Positions 54,617 to 64,000 of a stretch of DNA of 64,000 nucleotides are shown here, in pieces. This stretch comes from Streptomyces fulvorobeus. Lineage in GTDB: Bacteria > Actinomycetota > Actinomycetes > Streptomycetales > Streptomycetaceae. Location of the stretch: positions 3,844,001 through 3,908,000 of the forward strand of contig NZ_BLWC01000001.1 in the NCBI RefSeq assembly GCF_013167895.1. The letters are read 5' to 3'. Made by a program: the position numbers and the translations under genes. Every line of letters begins with the position of its first letter. Position 1 is the first letter of the stretch. The notes under the pieces are model-generated. The model was given only the letters and a program-made list of their open reading frames with translations. It had not been told where the DNA came from and searched no databases.

Positions 54617-55798
54617 GTGGACCTGTTCGAGTACCAGGCGAGGGACCTCTTCGCCAAGCACGGTGTACCGGTGCTGGCCGGTGAAGTGATCGACACGCCT
54701 GAGGCAGCCCGCGAGGCGACCGAGCGGCTGGGCGGCAAGTCCGTCGTCAAGGCGCAGGTGAAGATCGGTGGCCGGGGCAAGGCCGGTGGCATCAAGCTTG
54801 CCGCCACCCCCGACGAGGCGGTCGCCCGTGCGACCGACATCCTCGGCATGGACATCAAGGGCCACACGGTCCACAAGGTGATGATCGCCGAGACCGCGCC
54901 GGAGATCCTGGAGGAGTACTACGTCTCGTACCTCCTCGACCGCACCAACCGCACCTTCCTGGCCATGGCCTCGGTGCAGGGCGGCATGGACATCGAGGAG
55001 GTCGCGGAGAAGACCCCCGAGGCCCTCGCGAAGGTGCCGGTCGACTCCAACTCCGGAGTGACGATCGAGAAGGCCCGCGAGATCGTGGCGCAGGCGAAGT
55101 TCCCGGCCGAGGTGGCCGAGAAGGTCGCCGAGGTCCTGGTGACCCTGTGGGACACCTTCGTCGCCGAGGACGCGCTCCTCGTCGAGGTGAACCCGCTCGC
55201 CAAGGTGGCGTCCGGCGACATCCTGGCGCTGGACGGCAAGGTCTCGCTCGACGAGAACGCCGACTTCCGCCAGCCGGGTCACGAGGCGCTCGAGGACAAG
55301 GACGCGGCCAACCCGCTCGAGGCCGCCGCCAAGGCCAAGAACCTCAACTACGTCAAGCTCGACGGCGAGGTCGGCATCATCGGTAACGGTGCCGGTCTGG
55401 TCATGTCGACCCTGGACGTCGTCGCGTACGCGGGTGAGAACCACGGCAACGTGAAGCCCGCCAACTTCCTCGACATCGGTGGCGGCGCCTCCGCCGAGGT
55501 CATGGCGAACGGCCTGGAGATCATCCTCGGCGACCCGGACGTCAAGTCCGTGTTCGTCAACGTCTTCGGCGGCATCACCGCCTGCGACGAGGTCGCCAAC
55601 GGCATCGTCCAGGCCCTGGAGCTGCTCAAGACGAAGGGCGAAGAGGTCACCAAGCCCCTCGTCGTGCGTCTCGACGGCAACAACGCGGAGCTGGGTCGCA
55701 AGATCCTCTCCGACGCCAACCACCCGCTGGTACAGCGTGTGGACACCATGGACGGCGCGGCCGACAAGGCCGCCGAGCTCGCCGCGGCTGCGAAGTAA
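54617..55798 (+). CDS. sucC: Succinyl-CoA synthetase beta subunit
   Basis: TCA-cycle enzyme forming succinate, CoA and ATP or GTP. 393 residues with ATP-grasp domain ([55 protein letters not shown]) and the C-terminal CoA-ligase domain ([54 protein letters not shown]). GTG 54617 follows AAGGGACGG and begins [19 protein letters not shown], the standard start. It is 21 bases from sucD and cotranscribed with it. Confidence 0.98.
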   Translation: MDLFEYQARDLFAKHGVPVLAGEVIDTPEAAREATERLGGKSVVKAQVKIGGRGKAGGIKLAATPDEAVARATDILGMDIKGHTVHKVMIAETAPEILEEYYVSYLLDRTNRTFLAMASVQGGMDIEEVAEKTPEALAKVPVDSNSGVTIEKAREIVAQAKFPAEVAEKVAEVLVTLWDTFVAEDALLVEVNPLAKVASGDILALDGKVSLDENADFRQPGHEALEDKDAANPLEAAAKAKNLNYVKLDGEVGIIGNGAGLVMSTLDVVAYAGENHGNVKPANFLDIGGGASAEVMANGLEIILGDPDVKSVFVNVFGGITACDEVANGIVQALELLKTKGEEVTKPLVVRLDGNNAELGRKILSDANHPLVQRVDTMDGAADKAAELAAAAK

Positions 55799-55819
55799 GG
55801 AAGAGGGACTCCAAACACC

Positions 55820-56704
55820 ATGGCTATCTTCCTCACCAAGGACAGCAAGGTCATCGTCCAGGGCATGACCGGTGCCACGGGCATGAAGCACACCAGGCTC
55901 ATGCTGGCAGACGGCACCAAGATCGTCGGTGGCGTGAACCCGCGCAAGGCCGGCACGTCCGTCGACTTCGACGGCACCGAGGTCCCGGTCTTCGGTTCCG
56001 TCAAGGAAGCGATGGAGAAGACGGGCGCCGACGTCTCCGTCCTCTTCGTGCCGCCGGCCTTCGCGAAGGCCGCCGTCGTCGAGGCGATCGACGCCGAGAT
56101 CCCGCTGGCCGTCGTGATCACCGAGGGCATCGCCGTCCACGACTCGGCCGCCTTCTGGGCGTACGCCGGCGAGAAGGGCAACAAGACCCGGATCATCGGC
56201 CCGAACTGCCCCGGCCTGATCACTCCCGGCCAGTCCAACGCCGGCATCATCCCGGGCGACATCACCAAGCCCGGTCGCATCGGTCTCGTGTCCAAGTCCG
56301 GCACGCTGACCTACCAGATGATGTACGAGCTGCGTGACATCGGCTTCTCGTCCGCCGTCGGCATCGGTGGCGACCCGATCATCGGTACGACGCACATCGA
56401 CGCCCTCGCGGCGTTCGAGGCCGACCCCGACACGGACCTCATCGTGATGATCGGCGAGATCGGCGGCGACGCCGAGGAGCGTGCCGCCGACTTCATCGCG
56501 AAGAACGTCACCAAGCCGGTCGTCGGTTACGTCGCGGGCTTCACCGCCCCCGAGGGCAAGACGATGGGCCACGCCGGTGCCATCGTCTCCGGTTCCTCCG
56601 GCACCGCCGCGGGGAAGAAGGAGGCCCTTGAGGCCGCGGGCGTCAAGGTCGGCAAGACGCCGACCGAGACCGCCGAGCTGGCGCGCGAGATCCTCGGCGC
56701 CTGA
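55820..56704 (+). CDS. sucD: Succinyl-CoA synthetase alpha subunit
   Basis: Binds CoA and carries the phosphohistidine intermediate: His251 in [22 protein letters not shown]. 294 residues. N-terminal CoA fold [28 protein letters not shown], central [20 protein letters not shown], and [33 protein letters not shown] 55820 has GGAAGAGGG upstream. Works as heterodimer with SucC. A perfect hairpin terminator follows. Confidence 0.98.
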   Translation: MAIFLTKDSKVIVQGMTGATGMKHTRLMLADGTKIVGGVNPRKAGTSVDFDGTEVPVFGSVKEAMEKTGADVSVLFVPPAFAKAAVVEAIDAEIPLAVVITEGIAVHDSAAFWAYAGEKGNKTRIIGPNCPGLITPGQSNAGIIPGDITKPGRIGLVSKSGTLTYQMMYELRDIGFSSAVGIGGDPIIGTTHIDALAAFEADPDTDLIVMIGEIGGDAEERAADFIAKNVTKPVVGYVAGFTAPEGKTMGHAGAIVSGSSGTAAGKKEALEAAGVKVGKTPTETAELAREILGA

Positions 56705-56753
56705 CCTCCCCGGCGTGGCGGAACGTCGCCGCGCCACCGGGTCACCGCACGCA

Positions 56754-56797
56754 CGGCGCGGGCCCGCACCCTGGACGAAGGGTGCGGGCCCGCGCCG
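56754..56797 (+). terminator. Terminator after sucCD
   Basis: Perfect 19-base arms (CGGCGCGGGCCCGCACCCT and its complement) with loop GGACGA, followed by TTT. Confidence 0.9.
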
Positions 56798-56822
56798 TTT
56801 CCGTACGTGCTGCGGGGGAATG

Positions 56823-56850
56823 CCGTCACCCGTCACCCGTCACCCGTCAC
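56823..56850. repeat. Four exact heptamer repeats over a stop codon
   Basis: CCGTCAC four times in tandem, 56823-56850. The stop codon of the minus-strand sigma-like gene (56847-56849) lies in the last copy, so repeat number would not change that protein but could alter its 3' end. Confidence 0.85.
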
Positions 56851-57941
56851 GGGAGCTGCGGTACCAGCCGCTCCGGACCGTGCGCGAGCTCCTCCCGCAG
56901 CGAGTTCTGCAGCCTCACGTCCTGCGGGGAGAGTGCGGGCGGTCCTCCTCGTGGCGGTACGCCGCCCACCCGTTCGGCGGGTGCCAGTGGCTGCTCGTAG
57001 CGGGTGGGCGCCGTGTGGAGCGTGAGGGCCGTCACGCCGATGAGGGCCGCCACGAAGCCGATGGCCGCCCGGGTCCAGAGCTTGGCCTTGCGCTCACCGA
57101 CCGTGCGTACCGCGCGGGGCGCGGCGGGTGTGGGCACGTGCTCGGCGAGGGCGAGCGCGGCGAGCCGGTCCCGCAGCAGCGCGGACTGCTCGTCGGGGGA
57201 CGAGGCGTCCGTCAGTTCGGGCAGCCGTTCGGTGACGAGGGCCCTCGCGGTCATCAGCCGGCCCGCCGTGGCGGGCGTGCTCGCCTCGGTCTCGGCCGCG
57301 GTCTCCGGAAGGTCCAGGCCCACACCGTCGTAGAGCAGCAGCGTGCGGCGGTACGACGGGGGAAGGTCCAGCAGCGCGTCGAACAGGGCCCGGCGCTTCG
57401 GCTCGGCCGGTGGCGCGTCCGGGTGCCGGTGGACGCGGCGCAGCCGGTGCCAGGGCGACAGCGCGTACTCGTACGCGGCGGCCCGCACCCAGCCGGCCGG
57501 GTCGCGGTCGACCGCGACCTCCGGCCAGCGCTGCCAGGCCAGCTGGAAGGCGCGCTCGACGGCCTCCCGGGACAGCTGCCGCCGACCGGTCAGCAGGTAG
57601 GTCTGGCGCACAAGCCCCGGTGCGGCGTGACCGTAGAGAGCGTCGAACGCCTCTTCGGGCGTGGCCGGCGGGGCCGCCGGGACCACCGAGGCCACCGGGG
57701 TGCGTGAGGCAGCCACCATTTCCACCGGCTCACCGGTCCCGCCGGTCTCCGGGTGGCCGGCGGTGGGAACGTGCTCGGCGTCCGTGCCGGTGCCGGGCTC
57801 GGTCGGGGACATGGCGGTGCTCCCGGGGGCTTCGACGGAGGACTGCGCATCGCCCCGCACGGGAGTGCGAGGTGATGTCGACGGTGGCGAAGGTTCGACC
57901 GCCCGTTCGGCGACGGTGGACGCGGCCGTGCTCGGGGTCAT
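56847..57941 (-). CDS. Sigma-70-like protein with C-terminal membrane anchor
   Basis: 364-residue protein of unknown function. Residues about 1-90 are disordered. Region 2-like helices follow (EAFDALYGHAAPGLVRQTYLLTGRRQLSREAVERAFQLAWQRWPEVAVDRDPAGWVRAAAYEYALSPWHRLRR), then a region 4-like segment (ALLDLPPSYRRTLLLYDGVGLDLPETAAETEASTPATAGRL). A helix AKLWTRAAIGFVAALIGVTALTL near residue 290 is one membrane span. The helix-turn-helix is weak, so it may be a derived ECF sigma factor or a membrane-held regulator. Convergent with sucCD and divergent from the DUF6350 gene. Confidence 0.75.
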   Translation of the reverse strand: MTPSTAASTVAERAVEPSPPSTSPRTPVRGDAQSSVEAPGSTAMSPTEPGTGTDAEHVPTAGHPETGGTGEPVEMVAASRTPVASVVPAAPPATPEEAFDALYGHAAPGLVRQTYLLTGRRQLSREAVERAFQLAWQRWPEVAVDRDPAGWVRAAAYEYALSPWHRLRRVHRHPDAPPAEPKRRALFDALLDLPPSYRRTLLLYDGVGLDLPETAAETEASTPATAGRLMTARALVTERLPELTDASSPDEQSALLRDRLAALALAEHVPTPAAPRAVRTVGERKAKLWTRAAIGFVAALIGVTALTLHTAPTRYEQPLAPAERVGGVPPRGGPPALSPQDVRLQNSLREELAHGPERLVPQLP

Positions 57942-58049
57942 GGGGCGCCCCCAGGGTTACCCCACCGGGTGAAAAAGTACATAAGCGTATATTGAGCGAC
58001 ACAACGGCCGTTCGCCTGTTACGCGGATTAAGCGCGTGTCGTTGGGAGC

Positions 58050-59765
58050 ATGGCGGGCGTGACCCAAGTGAGCGAGCGCAGCCCCATGTCGTCGGCCGAG
58101 CGGAATCGGACCGCCGCGCTGGCCTCCTCCGCCCTGCGGGGAGTGACCGCGGCCGGACTGGGGCTCGGCTCGCTCGCCGTGCTCGTCATGGTGCTGTGGA
58201 TCAGCTCCCCGTACCCCGACAGCGGCCCCGACGGCGCCCTCCGCGTGGCGGCGGGGCTCTGGCTGCTCGCGCACGGCGCCGAACTGGTCAGGACCGACAC
58301 GCTCAGCGGGATTCCGGCGCCCGTCGCGACCGTACCGCTGCTGCTCGCGGCCGGGCCTGTCTGGCTGACGCACCGGGCCACGCGGGACGCCCTGGAGCCC
58401 GATGAGGGGCGCACCGCTCCTTCGGCGGGCGGCGCCTTCTTCGCCGTGACGGCGGGATATCTCCTGGTCGCCGCAGCGGTCGCCGCCTACGCCCGGGGCG
58501 GACCGATGCCCGCGGACCGCTTCTCGCTCGGCTTCCCGCTCGCCGTGGTGGTGGCCGCGTCCGCAGCCGCCGGGGTCTGGACGGCCGCGGGGCGCCCCGT
58601 GGGACCGATGCCGTCCTGGGCCCCGCTGTGGCTCCAGGAGGGGGTCGCGCGCACCCTGTTCCGCACCCGGGCGGCGGTGGCGCTGCGGTCCGCCGCCGCC
58701 GGGGTGATGGTGCTGCTCGGCGGTGGCGCGCTGCTGGTCGCGGTGGCGCTGGTGTGGCACGGCGAGGCGGCGCGGGACTCCTTCCTGGCGCTCTCGGGGG
58801 ACTGGTCGGGGCGGCTCGCCGTGCTGCTGCTGGCCCTGGCCCTCGTACCGAACGCGGCCGTGTGGGCGGCGGCGTACGGTCTGGGGCCCGGATTCGCGCT
58901 CGGTACGGCGTCCACGGTGGCGCCGTACACCGTCGAGGGGCGCCCGGCGGTCGTGGACTTCCCGCTCCTGGCCGCGGTACCCGCTCCCGGCCCCGGAACG
59001 GCAGCCGGCTGGGCGGCCCTCGCGGTGCCCCTTGCGGCCGGTCTGGCCGTCGGCTGGTGCACGGCGGGCCGGGCGGCGCCCGTCCCGGCCGCACGGGACG
59101 AGGTCTGGAGCGCCCGGGAGACGCTGCTGGTGGCGCTGCTGGCATCGGTGGGCTGCGGTGCCGGGACGGCGCTGCTGACAGCCGTCTCCGGGGGCCCGAT
59201 GGGCTCGGGACGGCTGGCGGAGTTCGGCCCCGTGTGGTGGCTCGTGGGCCCCGCCGCACTGGTCTGGACGGCCCTGCTCGGCGTGCCGGTGGCGTTGCTG
59301 CTCAGGTCGTGGCGGCTGCGGGAGCGCGGCTGGGCCTGGCGCTGGGACCGTACGGACGCGGTGGCGGCCGTACCGGAGGCGAGCGGCGGCACCGCGGGCG
59401 CCCCGGACACGGCAGGCTCCTCGCCCCTCCCGCACCCGGCGCCCGGCGGTACGGGCCGGTCGCCCGGGGCGGACGGCGGGCCCTTCGAGCCGTACGACTT
59501 CCTGCCGGCCGACCCGTGGCGCGAGCAGGGGACGAGGGAGACCCGGTGGGCCTCGCTCAAGAAGGGCTCCGGCGGGCTGATGGCGGACTTCCCGGCGCCG
59601 GGCGCCCCACAGCTGGACACCTCGGTGGCGGACACCCGGGCGGCGGACACCCGGGTGACGGTGGACGCCCCGGTCGCGGACGCGCCGGTGGCCGAGGCCA
59701 CGCGCGACGGCCGGGCTCCGGAGGCGTCGCAGCCTCCGGAGCCCGGCCGGGACTCCGCTTCCTGA
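58050..59765 (+). CDS. DUF6350 multi-pass membrane protein
   Basis: 571-residue membrane protein with about ten hydrophobic helices between residues 30 and 410 ([67 protein letters not shown]), followed by a cytoplasmic Pro/Ala/Thr tail with imperfect [11 protein letters not shown] and VADAPVAEA repeats. The WLLAHGAEL and [12 protein letters not shown] segments are family hallmarks in Streptomyces. Function unknown; no transporter motif was seen. The order (DUF6350 before purN) is conserved in the genus. Confidence 0.85.
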   Translation: MAGVTQVSERSPMSSAERNRTAALASSALRGVTAAGLGLGSLAVLVMVLWISSPYPDSGPDGALRVAAGLWLLAHGAELVRTDTLSGIPAPVATVPLLLAAGPVWLTHRATRDALEPDEGRTAPSAGGAFFAVTAGYLLVAAAVAAYARGGPMPADRFSLGFPLAVVVAASAAAGVWTAAGRPVGPMPSWAPLWLQEGVARTLFRTRAAVALRSAAAGVMVLLGGGALLVAVALVWHGEAARDSFLALSGDWSGRLAVLLLALALVPNAAVWAAAYGLGPGFALGTASTVAPYTVEGRPAVVDFPLLAAVPAPGPGTAAGWAALAVPLAAGLAVGWCTAGRAAPVPAARDEVWSARETLLVALLASVGCGAGTALLTAVSGGPMGSGRLAEFGPVWWLVGPAALVWTALLGVPVALLLRSWRLRERGWAWRWDRTDAVAAVPEASGGTAGAPDTAGSSPLPHPAPGGTGRSPGADGGPFEPYDFLPADPWREQGTRETRWASLKKGSGGLMADFPAPGAPQLDTSVADTRAADTRVTVDAPVADAPVAEATRDGRAPEASQPPEPGRDSAS

Positions 59766-59821
59766 CCGGTTTCTGCCGGACCCCGGCTGCCCGGCTCTCC
59801 GGCTGGTTACTTCTCGGCTGG

Positions 59822-60798
59822 CTACTTCTTGACGCCGAAGAAGGGCTCCAGCGGCTCGGGCAGCAGGTCGTTGCAGGCCAGGGCGCCGGACTTGGTCAGG
59901 GCGTCGTTCACACAGGTGTAGTAGTCGCGGTAGACGAGCTGCATGGTGAACGTCGTGGCCACGATCGAGAGCGCGAGCAGGGCGGTCACGAGGCCGCTTA
60001 CAGCGGCTGTCGTCTGCGGCCTGCCGTACCCCGTGCGGCCGGTAGCCGGGCCCGTCTTGTCCGCGGGCGCCGCACCGCTGGTGTCCCCGGTGTCCGCCGG
60101 CCGGTTGACCCCGGCGACGTCGTCCGCGGTGGCGCGGGTGGCCGCGGGGGAGGAGCTCTTCGGTGCGGACCGCAGCGCGCTGATCGACCAGTAGACCGAG
60201 AGCGCGCCGAGGAGCAGCGCGATCTCCGGGAAGTCGAAGAGGGCGAAGAAGAAGGCCCACATGCCCCGAGCACGGCGTAGCGGGCACGCCGCTGGGCCGG
60301 ATCGGTCGGGTCCCAGCGAGTTCCCCCGGACCCGCCGTCCGGGCCGCCCTTGCCGCCGCCCTGACCACCGGGGCCGCCGCCGGGTCGGCTGCCGAAGCCG
60401 CCGTTCTGCCGGCCGGGCTGCTGGTTGCTCCACTGGCTGCCCCAGGCGGGGCGGTCACCGGATTCGCCCGGCCTGTCGTCGCCCTCGTCGCCGGACCGCG
60501 CGGGGTGGCGCGGCTGCCAGGGCTGGTCGGGCCGGTTCTCGGGCGGTGCGGCGAACGGGTTGTCGTCCCCCGAGGGTTCCGAGGGCCCCGCGGACCCCGC
60601 GGACTTCGAGGGGTCGGAAGACCCCGAGGACTCCGAAGGCTCCGAGGACCCAGAAGCCCCCGAAGCCCCTGTCGGGCCGGAAGAGGAGGACCCGGAGGCA
60701 GAGGAGCCCGGCGAGGAGGACTGGCGTTCCCGCAGCATCATCGGGGCCCGCTCGGGCAGCGGGAGGCGGAAGGCGGTGCGGCGGCGTCGGTCCGGCAT
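59822..60798 (-). CDS. Membrane protein with Gly/Pro/Ser-rich N-terminus (apparent frameshift)
   Basis: About 325 residues after correction, function unknown. Residues 25-160 are disordered, with Ser/Glu/Pro repeats (EPSESSGSSDPSKSAG) and glycine-rich segments (GGFGSRPGGGPGGQGGGKGGP). Then WDPTDPAQRRARYAVLGGMWAFFFALFDFPEIALLLGALSVYWSISALR gives the first spans, and ALSIVATTFTMQLVYRDYYTCVNDALTKSGALACNDLLPEPLEPFFGVKK closes. The frame breaks at the C run 60264-60267; one extra base restores VLGGMWAFFF. Such proteins lie beside purN throughout Streptomyces but have no known role. Confidence 0.8.
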
Positions 60799-61038
60799 GT
60801 GAAGAACGTCTTCCCCATCTCGTCGTTTCCCGCCCGGCGGACGGTTCGCTGTCCCCAGACGCTACCCCCCGGTCAAGCCCCCGTCCCGTGGGGGCCGCCG
60901 GGTGTGCCGGTATCGTTGCTGACGGTCGACCGGTTCGTAGAGTTCCCCGTATCGAGGGGCGAGATTCTTTCGTACGTCCGTACAAGCAGCACCGCAAGCA
61001 CTTCGCACCTGCGTTACCACGCGAGAAAGGGCCCAGCC

Positions 61039-61695
61039 GTGGCCTCCCCGCCCCCCTCCGCCCCGCCGGCCCGCCTGGTCGTGCTGGTCTCCGGTTCCGG
61101 TACGAACCTCCAAGCCCTGCTCGACGCCATCGGTGACGACCCCGAGGGCTACGGGGCCCAGGTCGTCGCGGTCGGCGCGGACCGCCCCGGCACCGTAGGT
61201 CTCGAACGTGCCGAGCGCGCCGGGCTCCCCACCTTCGTGTGCCGGGTCCGCGAGCACGCCACCCGCGAGGAGTGGGACGCGGCCCTCACCGCTGCCACCG
61301 CCGCCCACCGTCCGGATCTCGTCGTGTCGGCGGGGTTCATGAAGATCGTGGGCAAGAGGTTCCTCGCCGAGTTCGGCGGCCGGGTCGTCAACACCCACCC
61401 CGCCCTGCTCCCCAGCTTTCCCGGTGCCCACGGCGTGCGTGACGCTCTCGCGTACGGCGTGAAGGTCACCGGGTGCACCGTCCACTTCGTCGACGACGGC
61501 GTCGACACCGGTCCGATCATCGCGCAGAGCGCGGTAGAGGTGACCGAGGAGGACACCCCGGAGGGCGAAGCGGCCCTCCACGAACGCATCAAGGAAGTCG
61601 AGCGCAAGCTGCTCGTCGAGGCCGTGGGGCGGCTCGCCCGTGACGGCTATCGCATTGAGGGACGAAAGGTTCATCTCGGTCATGTCGGTGAATAA
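61039..61695 (+). CDS. purN: Phosphoribosylglycinamide formyltransferase
   Basis: Adds a formyl group from 10-formyl-THF to GAR in purine synthesis. 218 residues with phosphate-binding [17 protein letters not shown] and the catalytic set Asn118 and His120 ([18 protein letters not shown]) and Asp156 ([10 protein letters not shown]). GTG 61039 follows GAGAAAGGG. It overlaps purH by 14 bases, so the two are coupled. Confidence 0.97.
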   Translation: MASPPPSAPPARLVVLVSGSGTNLQALLDAIGDDPEGYGAQVVAVGADRPGTVGLERAERAGLPTFVCRVREHATREEWDAALTAATAAHRPDLVVSAGFMKIVGKRFLAEFGGRVVNTHPALLPSFPGAHGVRDALAYGVKVTGCTVHFVDDGVDTGPIIAQSAVEVTEEDTPEGEAALHERIKEVERKLLVEAVGRLARDGYRIEGRKVHLGHVGE

Positions 61696-63235
61696 GCCCA
61701 TCCGCCGCGCCCTGGTCAGTGTCTACGACAAGACGGGGCTCGAAGACCTCGCGCGCGGTCTGCACGCAGCGGGTGTCGAGCTCGTCTCCACCGGCTCCAC
61801 CGCCGGGCGGATCGCCGCCGCCGGCGTACCGGTCACCAAGGTCGAGGAGCTCACCGGGTTCCCCGAGTGCCTCGACGGCCGGGTCAAGACGCTCCACCCC
61901 CGCGTGCACGCCGGCATCCTCGCCGACCTGCGCCTGGACGCCCACCGCGAGCAGCTCGCCGAGCTCGGGGTCGAGCCCTTCGACCTCGTCGTCGTGAACC
62001 TGTACCCGTTCAAGGAGACCGTCGCCTCCGGCGCCTCCGACGACGAGTGCGTGGAGCAGATCGACATCGGCGGCCCCTCCATGGTCCGCGCCGCCGCCAA
62101 GAACCACCCGTCCGTGGCCGTCGTCACCAGCCCGGAGCGCTACGCCGACGTCCTCGCCGCGGTCAAGGAGGGCGGCTTCGACCTGACCGCCCGCAAGCGG
62201 CTGGCAGCCGAGGCGTTCCAGCACACCGCGGCGTACGACGTCGCCGTGGCGTCCTGGTTCGCGGCCGACTACGCCGCCGCGGACGACTCGGGCTTCCCCG
62301 ACTTCTTCGGTACGACGTACGAGCGCGGCAACGTCCTGCGCTACGGCGAGAACCCGCACCAGCCCGCCGCCCTCTACACCTCCGGTGCCGGTGGCCTCGC
62401 CGAGGCGGAGCAGCTGCACGGCAAGGAGATGTCGTACAACAACTTCACGGACACCGACGCCGCGCGCCGGGCCGCGTACGACCACGCCGAGCCGTGTGTG
62501 GCGATCATCAAGCACGCCAACCCGTGCGGCATCGCCATCGGCGCCGACGTCGCCGCGGCGCACCGCAGCGCGCACGCCTGTGACCCGCTCTCCGCCTTCG
62601 GCGGGGTCATCGCCGTCAACCGTCCGGTGACCGTCGCCCTGGCCGAGCAGGTCGCGGAGATCTTCACCGAGGTCATCGTCGCCCCCGCCTACGAGGACGG
62701 CGCGGTCGAGGTGCTCGCCCGCAAGAAGAACATCCGGGTGCTCCGCTGCCCCGACGCCCCCGCCGCGCGGGTCGAGGTCAAGCCGATCGACGGCGGTGCC
62801 CTGCTCCAGGCCACCGACCGCCTCCAGGCCGACGGCGACGACCCGGCCAACTGGACCCTCGCCACCGGGGAGGCGCTCTCGGCCGACGAGCTGGCCGAGC
62901 TCTCGTTCGCCTGGAAGGCGTGCCGCGCGGTCAAGTCCAACGCCATCCTGCTCGCCAAGGACGGCGCCTCGGTCGGCGTCGGCATGGGCCAGGTCAACCG
63001 GGTGGACTCCGCGAAGCTCGCTGTCGAGCGCGCGGGCAAGGAGCGCGCCCAGGGCGCGTACGCCGCCTCCGACGCGTTCTTCCCGTTCCCGGACGGTCTG
63101 GAGATCCTGACCGCGGCCGGCGTGAAGGCCGTGGTCCAGCCGGGCGGCTCGGTCCGCGACGAACTGGTCATCGAGGCGGCGCGGAAGGCGGGCGTGACCA
63201 TGTACTTCACCGGGACGCGCCACTTCTTCCACTGA
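61682..63235 (+). CDS. purH: Bifunctional AICAR transformylase/IMP cyclohydrolase
   Basis: Final two steps to IMP. 517 residues. N-terminal cyclohydrolase (MGS-like) domain [21 protein letters not shown] with [15 protein letters not shown] and [11 protein letters not shown]-terminal transformylase domain with catalytic Lys277 and His278 in [25 protein letters not shown] and the ending [13 protein letters not shown], which is nearly invariant. ATG 61682 is inside purN. A hairpin terminator follows. Confidence 0.98.
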   Translation: MSVNKPIRRALVSVYDKTGLEDLARGLHAAGVELVSTGSTAGRIAAAGVPVTKVEELTGFPECLDGRVKTLHPRVHAGILADLRLDAHREQLAELGVEPFDLVVVNLYPFKETVASGASDDECVEQIDIGGPSMVRAAAKNHPSVAVVTSPERYADVLAAVKEGGFDLTARKRLAAEAFQHTAAYDVAVASWFAADYAAADDSGFPDFFGTTYERGNVLRYGENPHQPAALYTSGAGGLAEAEQLHGKEMSYNNFTDTDAARRAAYDHAEPCVAIIKHANPCGIAIGADVAAAHRSAHACDPLSAFGGVIAVNRPVTVALAEQVAEIFTEVIVAPAYEDGAVEVLARKKNIRVLRCPDAPAARVEVKPIDGGALLQATDRLQADGDDPANWTLATGEALSADELAELSFAWKACRAVKSNAILLAKDGASVGVGMGQVNRVDSAKLAVERAGKERAQGAYAASDAFFPFPDGLEILTAAGVKAVVQPGGSVRDELVIEAARKAGVTMYFTGTRHFFH

Positions 63236-63311
63236 TCCGCGCCCCTTCCCGCCCAGCCGCCGGCTCCGGCCGGCCCGGCACCTTCCGCCCGTACGCGTAC
63301 GGCGCCGCCCA

Positions 63312-63337
63312 GGCCGCACCCTCCCCGGGGTGCGGCC
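63312..63337 (+). terminator. Terminator after purNH
   Basis: GGCCGCACC and GGTGCGGCC arms with an 8-base loop, 77 bases after the purH stop. Confidence 0.75.
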
Positions 63338-63414
63338 CGCGCCGTGTGCGGGGTGCCCCATCACCTCGCCTCTCTGTTCTAATAAACGGCCAGAGATTCC
63401 GTTGCGGGGGCGTC

Positions 63415-64000
63415 GTGCTCGAACTGAACAAGAGGGACCCGGACCGGTCCGGGACGGACGCCGGCCCTCCGGTACCCGCGCCGGACACCGGCACCGGGAC
63501 ACCCGGGGACCGCGTCCCGCAGCGCCCGTACCTGATCGCGGCGGCCGCCCTGTGCGCGCTGTACTTCCTGTACTCCTGCCTCCAGTACAGCCACTTCGGC
63601 TCGCCCTCCTGGGACCTGGGGATATTCGAGCAGGAGGTGCGCTCCTACGCCGCGCTGAACGCCCCGGTCGTGGACATCAAGGGGCCCGGCTACCTGATAC
63701 TCGGCGACCACTTCAGCCCGGCCGTGGCGCTCCTGGTACCGCTCTACTGGATCTGGCCCTCGGCCCTGGCGCTGCTGTTCGCCCAGGCCGCCCTGTTCGC
63801 CGCGTCCGCCGTCGTCGTCGGCCGCACCACCCAGCAGCTGCTCGGCGGCCGCTCCGGGCTCTGCGCCACCGTCGCGTACGGGCTGTCCTGGGGGCTCCAG
63901 GAGGCGGTGAAGTCCGACTTTCACGAGATCGCCTTCGCGGTGCCCCTGCTCGCCCTCGTCTGCCGGGCCCTGCTCACCCGGCGCTGGACCGCCGCGGTCC
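63415..64000 (+). CDS. DUF2079 family membrane protein (3' end cut by window edge)
   Basis: First 195 codons of a multi-pass membrane protein, running off the window with no stop. GTG 63415 gives LELNKRDPDRSG, then a Pro/Gly/Asp-rich cytoplasmic segment and spans YLIAAAALCALYFLYSCLQ and PLYWIWPSALALLFAQAALFAASAVVVGR. SPSWDLGIFEQEVRSYA, YLILGDHFSPAVALLVPLYWIWPSA and SDFHEIAFAVP are the DUF2079 signatures; these resemble the membrane fold of GT-C glycosyltransferases. Probably a membrane glycosyltransferase-like protein. Function unknown. Confidence 0.85.
   Translation, partial: MLELNKRDPDRSGTDAGPPVPAPDTGTGTPGDRVPQRPYLIAAAALCALYFLYSCLQYSHFGSPSWDLGIFEQEVRSYAALNAPVVDIKGPGYLILGDHFSPAVALLVPLYWIWPSALALLFAQAALFAASAVVVGRTTQQLLGGRSGLCATVAYGLSWGLQEAVKSDFHEIAFAVPLLALVCRALLTRRWTAAV

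Overview
The window is chromosomal DNA of very high G+C from a filamentous actinomycete, almost certainly Streptomyces. The evidence is an intact order of core and developmental genes (groEL1 with a His-rich tail, whiD, bldM, shbA, guaB, guaB-like, glycerol-3-phosphate dehydrogenase, tandem Ser/Thr kinases, guaA, pcrA, icmB, sucCD, purNH). From memory, this order matches the central region of the S. coelicolor chromosome around groEL1 to purH. No rRNA, tRNA, CRISPR array, insertion sequence or prophage was seen.

Layout. 0-10 kb: 3' part of groEL1, a short-chain dehydrogenase, a MOSC protein, a LysR regulator, the development genes whiD and bldM (with a near-perfect sigma-BldN promoter), the sigma factor gene shbA, and guaB (with a sigma-R-type promoter) followed by its CBS-less paralogue. 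10-24 kb: a nucleotide-sugar dehydrogenase lacking its catalytic cysteine, glpD, three neighbouring membrane Ser/Thr kinase genes (the middle one a pseudokinase), then an aldehyde dehydrogenase and a GMC oxidoreductase. 24.5-27.7 kb: chorismate mutase preceded by a small leader peptide with Phe and Tyr codons and a terminator hairpin (candidate attenuator), guaA, and a methyltransferase. 27.8-34.5 kb: a membrane protein with a TIG-like ectodomain, then a 1743-residue protein joining a caspase-like protease, an Hsp90-like GHKL ATPase and about nine winged-helix-like repeats. 34.5-46 kb: DoxX, a PspC/LiaF-like protein divergent from a PspC histidine kinase and its response regulator, two cell-wall peptidases, the helicase PcrA, a lipase, and the B12-binding subunit icmB. 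46-54 kb: a five-gene cassette (DUF5691, SWIM zinc finger, MoxR-type AAA, DUF5682, VWA) arranged around a divergent promoter region whose inverted repeat carries two PafBC/RecA-NDp-like promoter motifs. 54-64 kb: sucCD, a membrane-anchored sigma-like protein, DUF6350, a Pro/Gly-rich membrane protein, purN-purH, and the start of a DUF2079 membrane protein.

How the genes work together. GMP synthesis (guaB, guaA) and late purine synthesis (purN, purH) flank the window. WhiD, BldM and ShbA link sporulation control to vegetative sigma factor supply. The kinase trio, the LiaF/PspC system and the wall peptidases point to envelope sensing and remodelling. The caspase/Hsp90 protein and the SWIM/AAA/VWA cassette resemble biological-conflict or damage-response modules.

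Caution: nine otherwise well-conserved genes each carry one apparent single-base deletion, always explainable by a short G or C run. These look like sequencing or consensus errors and are annotated as intact genes with an apparent frameshift.
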